The position numbers and the translations under genes are program-made. From assembly GCA_019419455.1 (NCBI GenBank), contig DXZW01000031.1, positions 1 to 40,326 on the forward strand: 40,326 nt of DNA, given 5' to 3'. This stretch comes from Collinsella sp. GTDB lineage: Bacteria; Actinomycetota; Coriobacteriia; Coriobacteriales; Coriobacteriaceae. Below are positions 23,363 to 30,059 of the stretch, in pieces. The notes under the pieces were generated by a model. The model was not told the DNA's origin. It worked only from the letters and a program-made list of their open reading frames with translations, and ran no database searches. The number at the start of each line of letters is the position of its first letter. Position 1 is the first letter of the stretch.

Positions 23363-24889
23363 ATGGAATCGACTGATGTACTGGTAATTGGATCTGGCAT
23401 TGCGGGCCTTTGTGCCGCCATCGAAGCGGCACGCACGGGCGCAACCGTCGCTGTGGCAAGCGCCGGCAAGACTATGAGTGGATCGAGCTTCTTCCCCGGA
23501 ACCTGGGGCCTGGGGCTTATCGGACCCGTTAACCAAGACGACGAACAAGACCTCATCGACACCATCCAGACCGTCGGTGGCGGCGTCGCCGACCCCGAGC
23601 TTGTCCAGACGTTTGTCTACGGCATTCCCCAGGCAATTGAATGGCTCGAGCAAGACCTGGGCGTTGAGCTCCAGCGTCCGCAAAGCGCTGAGAGCGCTCA
23701 GCAAAAGCAGTTTATCCCCTGCTTTGACCACAAGACGCGCATGTGGCGCGGCCTCACCCGCAAGCCGCTTGAGGACGCTCTGACGACCCGGATCGAGTCG
23801 GTCGGTATTCGCCTGCTCCCCCGCCATGAGCTTATCGACCTTGTTGAGGACACGAACGGCAGAATCATCGGAACCGTGCTCTACGACCTCACCGAAGATC
23901 GAATCGTGCCCTTTGCTGCCAAGGCCACGATCATCGCAGCCGGTGGCACAGGCGGCTTGTTCGAGCGCAGCCTTACGTCGGCTGATGTGCTCAGCTCCTC
24001 GCAGGCCATCGCACTGGCGCACGGCGCATCGCTTACTAATATAGAGTTCATGCAAATGATGCCCGGCTTCATCGAGCCCAAGCGCAACCTGGTCTTCAAC
24101 GAGAAAACCTGGCGCTACGTACATGTAGACCAGCCGGCAGATATTGCCGACGACAAGCTGGACGACCTGCTCGAGCAGCGCTCTGGATATGGTCCTTTCA
24201 CGTCACGCTTAGCCTCCCGGGCTATCGATCTCGTCATCGATCAGGCTGGTGCCGAAGGCCTGGCACTCCACTACGACTTCCCCCGCGAGGATGTCCCAGA
24301 GTTTGTGCAGACCTTTGCCACCTGGCTGCAAGACGAGCACGGCATCGCCCCGACTGACGAGATGCGCGTTGCGATGTATGCCCACGCCGCTAACGGAGGC
24401 ATCAAGATCGATAAGACCGCGCACACGGGCGTTGAGGGCCTCTACGCTTGCGGCGAGGCGACAGGCGGCATGCACGGCGCCGACCGCATTGGTGGCTTGT
24501 CAAGCGCCAACGGCATCGTATTCGGACGCATCGCGGGCGCATCGGCAGCCCTTGCAGCGCAGAAAGAGCCTGAGGCGGCCCTGAAGGCGGATATCACCCT
24601 CCCCCAGTACGGCATTGCCACAACAGACGCCGAACACCTGACACGCAGCCTTAAGCACACGATGAGCACCTATTGCATGATCAACAGGACCGAAACAGGC
24701 CTATCCGAGGCCCTGCTGCAGCTTGAAAGCCTGCAAGACAAGGCCATGGCGCTGTGCAAGCCGCATGCCGAAGACAGCGAAGTCGCAGCCCTCGCCCGCC
24801 TGCAATCGCAGATTCAGCTGGCACGGGAAATGGTCAAAGCCATGCGTAAGCGAACCGAAAGTCTCGGATCGCACTATCGAGCAGACTAA
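23363..24889 (+). CDS. FAD-dependent oxidoreductase, fumarate reductase/aspartate oxidase type
   Basis: This is a 508-residue flavoprotein. The dinucleotide-binding motif VIGSGIAGLCAAIEAA lies at the N-terminus, a second FAD contact TIIAAGGTGGLFERS follows, and the C-terminal FAD motif is YACGEATGGMHGADRIGGLSSANGIVFGR. This places it in the succinate dehydrogenase/fumarate reductase/L-aspartate oxidase flavoprotein family. The ATG at 23363 follows GAAAGGA; the frame extends 19 codons further without support. nadA and nadC, common partners of L-aspartate oxidase, are absent, and no heme or iron-sulfur partner subunit is adjacent, so nadB is not assigned. No signal peptide is seen. The substrate remains open. 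Confidence 0.82.
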   Translation: MESTDVLVIGSGIAGLCAAIEAARTGATVAVASAGKTMSGSSFFPGTWGLGLIGPVNQDDEQDLIDTIQTVGGGVADPELVQTFVYGIPQAIEWLEQDLGVELQRPQSAESAQQKQFIPCFDHKTRMWRGLTRKPLEDALTTRIESVGIRLLPRHELIDLVEDTNGRIIGTVLYDLTEDRIVPFAAKATIIAAGGTGGLFERSLTSADVLSSSQAIALAHGASLTNIEFMQMMPGFIEPKRNLVFNEKTWRYVHVDQPADIADDKLDDLLEQRSGYGPFTSRLASRAIDLVIDQAGAEGLALHYDFPREDVPEFVQTFATWLQDEHGIAPTDEMRVAMYAHAANGGIKIDKTAHTGVEGLYACGEATGGMHGADRIGGLSSANGIVFGRIAGASAALAAQKEPEAALKADITLPQYGIATTDAEHLTRSLKHTMSTYCMINRTETGLSEALLQLESLQDKAMALCKPHAEDSEVAALARLQSQIQLAREMVKAMRKRTESLGSHYRAD

Positions 24890-25063
24890 ATCGATTCTCA
24901 CTTTGAGTTTAATCACAACTTCTCAACATGCATCGAGCCCCGTGAGCATAATTCTCATAAGGAGAGCACGTTTATGGGGCTTTAGCCGTGTTTCCCTAAA
25001 GGAATCACGGTGCAGATTACTCAGCTCCGTGACTCGACGGGTTCGACCCCATGCGAGGTCAAC
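24890..25063. other. Structured intergenic region
   Basis: Several hairpins occur between the FAD gene and the tRNA terminator: CCGTG-x-TTCC (24986-24995) with GGAA-x-CACGG (25001-25010), and GGG-TTCGA-CCC near 25039-25049, which looks like a tRNA T-arm. No complete tRNA or known RNA can be folded by eye. It could be a decayed tRNA or attachment-site remnant. Confidence 0.3.
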
Positions 25064-25091
25064 AAAAAAAACGACCAGCCGAAGCCAGTCG
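25064..25091 (-). terminator. Terminator of the tRNA operon
   Basis: On the minus strand CGACTGGC, a TTCG loop and GCTGGTCG form an eight-base stem with two wobbles, followed by eight T. It lies 13 bases past the last tRNA. Confidence 0.92.
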
Positions 25092-25104
25092 CTTTACAAT
25101 GCTT

Positions 25105-25180
25105 TGGTGGGCCGTCAGGGGGTCGAACCCTGGACCTTGGGATTAAGAGTCCCCTGCTCTACCAACTGAGCTAACGACCC
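25105..25180 (-). tRNA. tRNA-Lys (CUU), copy 2
   Basis: This 76-base gene includes an encoded CCA. The acceptor GGGTCGT/ACGGCCC, D-arm GCTCAGTTGGTAGAGC, anticodon loop CTCTTAA (anticodon CTT) and T-arm CAGGGTTCGACCCCCTG are all visible. It is identical to the copy at 25224-25299. Confidence 0.96.
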
Positions 25181-25223
25181 AAAGCTAAAGTCCGTTGTGG
25201 CGGACTTTAGAGGAGATATCGTG

Positions 25224-25299
25224 TGGTGGGCCGTCAGGGGGTCGAACCCTGGACCTTGGGATTAAGAGTCCCCTGCTCTACCAACTGAGCTAACGACCC
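25224..25299 (-). tRNA. tRNA-Lys (CUU), copy 1
   Basis: This is a 76-base gene with encoded CCA, identical in sequence to the tRNA-Lys at 25105-25180. The anticodon loop is CTCTTAA. The pair probably arose by tandem duplication; the 43-base spacer is not duplicated. Confidence 0.96.
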
Positions 25300-25321
25300 G
25301 ATATCAACACGAAGCAAGAAC

Positions 25322-25399
25322 TGGGGTGGGTAAAGGGACTCGAACCCTCGACCTACGGGACCACAACCCGTCGCTCTAGCCAACTGAGCTACACCCACC
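25322..25399 (-). tRNA. tRNA-His (GUG)
   Basis: This 78-base gene includes the extra 5' G(-1) opposite C73 that is typical of tRNA-His, plus an encoded CCA. The anticodon loop TTGTGGT gives anticodon GTG. It is the first gene of the leftward His-Lys-Lys cluster. Confidence 0.96.
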
Positions 25400-25425
25400 G
25401 TGTCCTGTGCGCTTCGCGCTCGACT

Positions 25426-25454
25426 ATTATTGCAAGGAACGCCACGCGATGCAA
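25426..25454 (-). promoter_or_regulatory. Promoter of the tRNA cluster
   Basis: On the minus strand TTGCAT (25454-25449) and AATAAT (25431-25426) are separated by 17 bases, about 27 bases before tRNA-His. An inverted repeat TTTTCAA-GAATT-TTGAAAA lies just upstream at 25462-25480. Confidence 0.6.
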
Positions 25455-25563
25455 GCCCCAATTTTCAAGAATTTTGAAAAGAGTTTTTCGAGACCATTTC
25501 GAGCAAATCCCACCGGTTTCATAGGAGTAAACTTGCCCCACCCCGATGTTCGAAAGGACAAGC

Positions 25564-26745
25564 ATGAAAGAACTCTCCAACCGCACGGCAACGTTTACCG
25601 ATTCGGTCATCCGCCGCATGACGCGCATCTCCAATAAGTACGGCGCCGTCAACCTCTCGCAGGGCTTCCCCGACTTTGATCCCCCGGCGCAGCTGCTCAA
25701 TAGTCTGGGCACCATCGCCACCGACCCCAAGCCGCTTTACCACCAGTACTCCATCACCTGGGGCTCCCAGGCCATGCGCGAGGCGCTCGCCGCCAAACAG
25801 GAGCACTTTATGGGCATGCCGGTGAACCCCAACGAGAATATCGTAGTCACTTGCGGCTCCACCGAGGCCATGATGGCCGCCATGATGACGGTCACGAACC
25901 CCGGCGACAAGGTCGTCATCTTCTCGCCGTTCTACGAGAACTACGGCGCTGACACCATTCTCTCGGGAGCCGAGCCCATCTATGTGCCGCTCAACCCGCC
26001 CACCTTTGACTTCGACCGCGAGGTCCTCGAGGCGGCCTTCCGCGACAACGACCCAAAGGCCATCGTCCTGTGCAACCCTTCCAACCCCTGCGGCAAGGTC
26101 TTTACGCGCGAGGAGCTCACCTTTATCGCCGACCTCTGCAAAAAGTACGACGCCTATTGCATCACCGACGAGGTATACGAGCACATCGTCTACGCACCCC
26201 ATGAGCACGTCTACATGGCCACGCTGCCTGGCATGTTCGAGCGCACCATCAGCTGCAGCTCGCTGTCCAAGACCTACTCCATCACCGGCTGGCGTCTGGG
26301 CTACACTATCGCCCCTGCCGAAATCACCGAGCGCATCAAAAAGGTCCACGACTTCCTCACCGTGGGCGCCGCCGCTCCCCTGCAGGAAGCCGTCGTCACC
26401 GCCCTCAAATTCGACGATAGCTATTACGATGAGGTCCTCGACCTCTATACCGCCAAACGCGACCTGTTCTGCCAGGGACTCGACAGCATCGGTCTTGAGC
26501 ATAACGTGCCGCAGGGCGCCTACTACGTGATGATGGATATCTCAGAGTTTGGCTACGACAGCGACCTCGAGTTCTGCGAGGACTTGGCCTCAAAGGTGGG
26601 CGTGGGCGCCGTGCCCGGCTCGAGCTTCTTCCGCGAGCCCGTCAACCATCTGATTCGTTTCCACTTTGCCAAGCGAGACGAGACGCTTAACGCGGCGCTG
26701 GAGAACCTCAAGTCGCTACGTGATAAAATCAAGCCGCTCGGGTAA
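25564..26745 (+). CDS. Class I/II PLP aminotransferase
   Basis: This is a 393-residue fold-type I aminotransferase. The PLP lysine is K236 in SSLSKTYSITGWRLGY. The cofactor-binding segments TCGSTEAMMAAM and CNPSNPCGKVFTREEL and the late substrate-contact arginine in HLIRFHFA are present. It begins NRTATFTDSVIRRM, close to the aspartate/kynurenine/glutamine transaminase branch, but the amino donor cannot be set from sequence. The start ATG at 25564 follows GAAAGGA; an ATG six codons upstream lacks a spaced SD. It stands alone with its own terminator. Confidence 0.9.
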   Translation: MKELSNRTATFTDSVIRRMTRISNKYGAVNLSQGFPDFDPPAQLLNSLGTIATDPKPLYHQYSITWGSQAMREALAAKQEHFMGMPVNPNENIVVTCGSTEAMMAAMMTVTNPGDKVVIFSPFYENYGADTILSGAEPIYVPLNPPTFDFDREVLEAAFRDNDPKAIVLCNPSNPCGKVFTREELTFIADLCKKYDAYCITDEVYEHIVYAPHEHVYMATLPGMFERTISCSSLSKTYSITGWRLGYTIAPAEITERIKKVHDFLTVGAAAPLQEAVVTALKFDDSYYDEVLDLYTAKRDLFCQGLDSIGLEHNVPQGAYYVMMDISEFGYDSDLEFCEDLASKVGVGAVPGSSFFREPVNHLIRFHFAKRDETLNAALENLKSLRDKIKPLG

Positions 26746-26773
26746 GGACGGCCCGGCAACTAAAGTAACCAAA

Positions 26774-26813
26774 GAAGCCTCGCACCGCCCGCCGCGTTGC
26801 GAGGCTTCTTTCT
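26774..26813 (+). terminator. Intrinsic terminator of the aminotransferase gene
   Basis: GAAGCCTCGCA (26774-26784) pairs perfectly with TGCGAGGCTTC (26798-26808), followed by TTTCT. Confidence 0.88.
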
Positions 26814-26820
26814 ATAGCGC

Positions 26821-26848
26821 TTTCTTAAATGGTTTAGAGCTCTATACT
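26821..26848 (+). promoter_or_regulatory. Weak promoter candidate for the ROK kinase gene
   Basis: A TATACT -10 box (26843-26848) lies 38 bases before the start codon. The best -35 is TTTCTT (26821-26826) at 16 bases, which is poor. Confidence 0.35.
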
Positions 26849-26886
26849 TTAGTCACGGAGCAACTCGTCCCAGAGAGAGGAATATT

Positions 26887-27777
26887 ATGGCAGAGCAGCA
26901 GCTTATCGGAGCGCTCGAGGCCGGCGGCACCAAGATGGTCTGCGCCACGGGCTATGCAGACGGCACGGTCCTGGAGCGTGAGCAGATCGCGACCACGACC
27001 CCGCAGGAGACCGTCGAGGCCGTCAACGCGTGGTTTGCCGACAAGGGCATCGCCGCGCTGGGCATTGGCGCCTTTGGCCCTACCGCAGTCAACCCCGCCT
27101 CGCCCCAATACGGCAAGATCCTGGAGACGCCCAAAACGGCATGGCGCTACTTTGACCTGCTGGGCACCATCCAAAACGAGCTCAATATCCCCTGCGGCTA
27201 CGATACCGACGTCAACGTCGCCTGCCTGGGCGAGGTCACGTTTGGTTGCGCCAAGGGCCTCACCGACGTGGTCTACCTGACCATCGGTACCGGCGTGGGC
27301 GCCGGCGTGCTCTCGGGCGGTAAGCTCGTGCACGGCATGATGCATCCCGAGGCTGGCCACATCCTGGTCACGCGCGACCCGCGCGACACCATCGGCGAGC
27401 ATAGCGCCTGCCCCTTCCACGACAACTGCCTCGAGGGCCTCATCGCCGGCCCCGGCGTTAAAAAGCGCTGGGATGGCAAGAGCGCCGGAGACATGGCCGA
27501 TGACCCGGAGGCCATGGACCTGCTCGCCGGCTATCTGGCACAGGCGCTCATGACCTACACGCTGTGCTACGCGCCGCAAAAGATCATCATCGGTGGCGGC
27601 GTGGCCGACCACACCCCCATCGTGCCGCTCGCGCGCAAGAAGTGCGCCGAAATGCTCAACGGCTATATCGTCACGCCCGAGGTCAACGACATCGATAACT
27701 ACATCGTCAACAACAGCCTCGAGGGCAAGCAGGGCATTATGGGCTGCTTGGCCCTGGGCGCACAGGCGCTTCAGTAG
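26887..27777 (+). CDS. ROK family kinase, probable fructokinase
   Basis: This is a 296-residue ROK-family sugar kinase, most like bacterial fructokinases of the ScrK/GmuE type that form fructose 6-phosphate. The N-terminal phosphate loop is ALEAGGTKMVCATG, the catalytic aspartate lies in CGYDTDVNVACLGE, and TIGTGVGAGVLSGGKLVHG and MHPEAGHILV are family signatures. The zinc-binding cluster is CPFHDNCLEGLIAGP together with the preceding His. GAGAGGAAT precedes the ATG. It is a single-gene unit ending at a bidirectional terminator; no transporter or hydrolase adjoins it. Confidence 0.9.
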   Translation: MAEQQLIGALEAGGTKMVCATGYADGTVLEREQIATTTPQETVEAVNAWFADKGIAALGIGAFGPTAVNPASPQYGKILETPKTAWRYFDLLGTIQNELNIPCGYDTDVNVACLGEVTFGCAKGLTDVVYLTIGTGVGAGVLSGGKLVHGMMHPEAGHILVTRDPRDTIGEHSACPFHDNCLEGLIAGPGVKKRWDGKSAGDMADDPEAMDLLAGYLAQALMTYTLCYAPQKIIIGGGVADHTPIVPLARKKCAEMLNGYIVTPEVNDIDNYIVNNSLEGKQGIMGCLALGAQALQ

Positions 27778-27865
27778 CAGACGCACCCACAGGGCGTGGC
27801 GCGCCCGGCAAATCCGACCTACGGAACGACGCCACCACGCCCCATATAAGCCCTCTAATAAAAAA

Positions 27866-27905
27866 GGCCGCCTAGGACCAAACATACGTCCTAGGCGGCC
27901 TTTTT
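27866..27905. terminator. Bidirectional terminator inside the vanZ 3' end
   Basis: GGCCGCCTAGGAC (27866-27878) pairs perfectly with GTCCTAGGCGGCC (27888-27900) across nine bases, with A5 before and T5 after. It serves the kinase gene on the plus strand and the vanZ unit on the minus strand. The stop codon of vanZ (27891-27893) lies inside one arm. Confidence 0.93.
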
Positions 27906-28340
27906 GGCACATATGAGCGATCGTAGTAGATATCGGAGCACAACGCCCGTTGCCGCTCCACAGCAGTCGATCATCACATCGGTGATCATGCCGGCGCGTC
28001 CCGGCACAAAGAGCTGAATCGTCTCGTCGATCGAGGGAATCAGCAGCAGGAACACCGCCGTGGGCAGCAGCACGTCAAAGGTGAGCCGGCCCTCAAAATC
28101 AAAGGCGTGCGTTGCCAGGATGCCGAGCACCATATACTCGGTAAAATGCGCGCACTTGCGAACAACAAAGTTGGTCACCCATTCATATGGAAGTCCCACG
28201 CCGTGCAGGAAACCGCGGATAGCTTCCATGACCGTTAGGCTCAGCGAGCCCGACCCCGAGCCGGGAACCAGCGAATTGCCCCAGATCAAGAGCGCCATCA
28301 GGCAGGTTACAACCGCCCATTTTCGATAGATCTTAACCAT
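27891..28340 (-). CDS. VanZ-like membrane protein
   Basis: This is a 149-residue VanZ-family protein with about four membrane segments. The family signatures are VVRKCAHFTEYMVLGIL and, after the third segment, DETIQLFVPGRAGMITDVMIDCCGAATG. VanZ of enterococci gives low-level teicoplanin resistance; the usual role of such proteins is not known. Its ATG lies seven bases after the stop of the upstream gene, so the two form an operon. The last codons (Lys-Lys-Ala-Ala-stop) are made by the terminator stem. Confidence 0.9.
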   Translation of the reverse strand: MVKIYRKWAVVTCLMALLIWGNSLVPGSGSGSLSLTVMEAIRGFLHGVGLPYEWVTNFVVRKCAHFTEYMVLGILATHAFDFEGRLTFDVLLPTAVFLLLIPSIDETIQLFVPGRAGMITDVMIDCCGAATGVVLRYLLRSLICAKKAA

Positions 28341-28347
28341 GCAGAAG

Positions 28348-29748
28348 TTATGCCTCCGCGCGGAGCGGCGCGAAGCTGGCGGTACCGCCCTCGATAACGC
28401 TCAGATAAGCACGGCCCGTACGCTTGGCGGTAGAGGACTGCAGGCGCTCGATCTCTTCCTCGAGGATCTGATTGACGCGCTCGTGACGACGGTTTTCCAT
28501 AATGCCGGCGGCAATAGCCTCGGCCCGCTCGATGCTCTCGCGCGAGATACGGGCAGTATCCTCGGGGAACACAGCGCTGTGACGGCCGACATAGGCGGGG
28601 GCAGCAGGCTGAGGGGCAGCGACGGGAGCGGGGGCTGCAACAGGAGCAGGCTCGTCAATCTCATCCAGAATCGCGGTGGCGGCAGCCCACATGTCCTCGT
28701 GGCCCGAGTAATCGGCCATGGGAACATCAACCTCGAGCGAGGCGTCCGGAAGGTCGCCGGTGTCGATGCGATCTTGGGCATCAATCGATGCGGTGATGGC
28801 TGCAGGCTCATCGAGATCGTCGAGATCGATGTCCGCGGCACCGGAGATGATAGGCATGCTGGCGAGGTTTGCGTTGTACGGCGCAGCCTCAGCCGCCTGC
28901 TGCTGGGCAGGAGCGCCCCAAAGCGAGCTTTCGGCGGCACGGCGGGCGGCAACGGCCTCCTCGTCCGCGGTCATGGCTTCATCAACGTACGAATTGTCGG
29001 CAGAAGCGTTCGCGTCCGCCGAGGTAGCGCTGTAGGCGTTATTGGCTGCCGCGTTGGCGACGAGCGCCACGAAAGCCGCCGTGCTGCCCGCAGGGGCGGC
29101 CTGGGAGCCAGACACGGCGCGTGCCGCGGCGGCGATGTCGTCGCGATTGAAGGAGCCGGTCTGCCCGCCGTTGGTGAGCTCGTCGATGGCGACTTGATAG
29201 ACGTCGCGCGAGTGTGCAGGGTCGCAGCTCACCGGCGAATCGTCGTCGAGCATACTGTCGATCATGGACCAAGCCTCGTCCTCGTCCATAGCATCTGCGG
29301 CTCGAGCGATGGTAGGGACACCATCATCGGCATGACGGCGCTGGAACGCACCAGTCAGGCCGGAAAGGAATGCCGAGGTAGACTGCTCCGCCTGAGCCTG
29401 AGAAGCAGAAGCCGCAGCGTAAGGAGTCGCATCCTGCTGCTGAGCTGGAATCGAGGCGGTCTTGAACTCGCTTTGATGCTGATTGAGATTGGCGGCACCG
29501 CCCATGGCATCGGGCTGGAACAGACGCTCTTCACGCTGCGCACGATACTCAGAGATACCCAGCGAGGCGGCATAGATACCCACGCCCGCCACCGCGCCCA
29601 CGGCGAAGGGAACCGCACCCGCCACGACCGTCTCGTTCACCGACGAAAACGGCAGCGTCGCGGCATACATAACCACGGGAGCGGCAAGGCCGATCCCGCA
29701 CGAAAGTCCGGCAAGGACTGCTCGTTGTGTTGCATCAGAAGAAGCCAT
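28348..29748 (-). CDS. Membrane-anchored Ala/Asp-rich hypothetical protein
   Basis: This 466-residue protein is not recognised. Two hydrophobic segments at about 10-30 and 38-62 form an N-terminal hairpin, followed by SEYRAQREERLFQ. The long middle (about 75-400) is a low-complexity Ala/Asp/Ser region that should be disordered and acidic. The C-terminal 70 residues contain a helical RRHERVNQILEEEIERLQSS and end with RAYLSVIEGGTASFAPL. The ATG at 29746-29748 follows GGGGAGAG; nine further upstream codons are open but unsupported. It is the first gene of the unit with the VanZ-like gene. A cell-envelope or division role is possible but unproven. Confidence 0.8.
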   Translation of the reverse strand: MASSDATQRAVLAGLSCGIGLAAPVVMYAATLPFSSVNETVVAGAVPFAVGAVAGVGIYAASLGISEYRAQREERLFQPDAMGGAANLNQHQSEFKTASIPAQQQDATPYAAASASQAQAEQSTSAFLSGLTGAFQRRHADDGVPTIARAADAMDEDEAWSMIDSMLDDDSPVSCDPAHSRDVYQVAIDELTNGGQTGSFNRDDIAAAARAVSGSQAAPAGSTAAFVALVANAAANNAYSATSADANASADNSYVDEAMTADEEAVAARRAAESSLWGAPAQQQAAEAAPYNANLASMPIISGAADIDLDDLDEPAAITASIDAQDRIDTGDLPDASLEVDVPMADYSGHEDMWAAATAILDEIDEPAPVAAPAPVAAPQPAAPAYVGRHSAVFPEDTARISRESIERAEAIAAGIMENRRHERVNQILEEEIERLQSSTAKRTGRAYLSVIEGGTASFAPLRAEA

Positions 29749-29884
29749 GAGCTCTCCCCATCTTCCAGCACCCAAATCGCATCATTCAGTTGGCTGCGCG
29801 AGAGAAGATGAAGCGGGGCTATGCCCCAAAGCAACGGTATATGGTTCGTTTCATCTGCGTTTTCCGCCGCGAAGCTTAAAAGCT

Positions 29885-29913
29885 ATTATGCGAAACCGCC
29901 CTGCCGATTGCAA
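29885..29913 (-). promoter_or_regulatory. Promoter of the membrane-protein/vanZ unit
   Basis: On the minus strand TTGCAA (29913-29908) and CATAAT (29890-29885) are exactly 17 bases apart. The leader would be about 130 bases and contains the hairpin GGGGC-TAT-GCCCC near 29815-29827. Confidence 0.65.
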
Positions 29914-29992
29914 GCGACGATGTCGGATTGAAACGGGAAACCTGCTGCTTGTCAGTCTTATGGTCAAAAAAGCGCGGAGCGGCGATATAGAA

Positions 29993-30021
29993 AAGGGCCG
30001 AGGCTCAAAGCCCCGACCCTT
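29993..30021 (-). terminator. Intrinsic terminator of rho
   Basis: On the minus strand AAGGGTCGGGGC and GCCTCGGCCCTT form a 12-base stem with two wobbles and a five-base loop, followed by TT and A/T-rich sequence. Confidence 0.8.
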
Positions 30022-30059
30022 TATCGCATTGATGACTATCGCTGCGTGTGGATGACAAC

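Noticed and set aside
23363..24889. Assignment as L-aspartate oxidase (nadB)
   Set aside because: The FAD motifs fit the wider family, but nadA and nadC are absent and the substrate residues cannot be judged.
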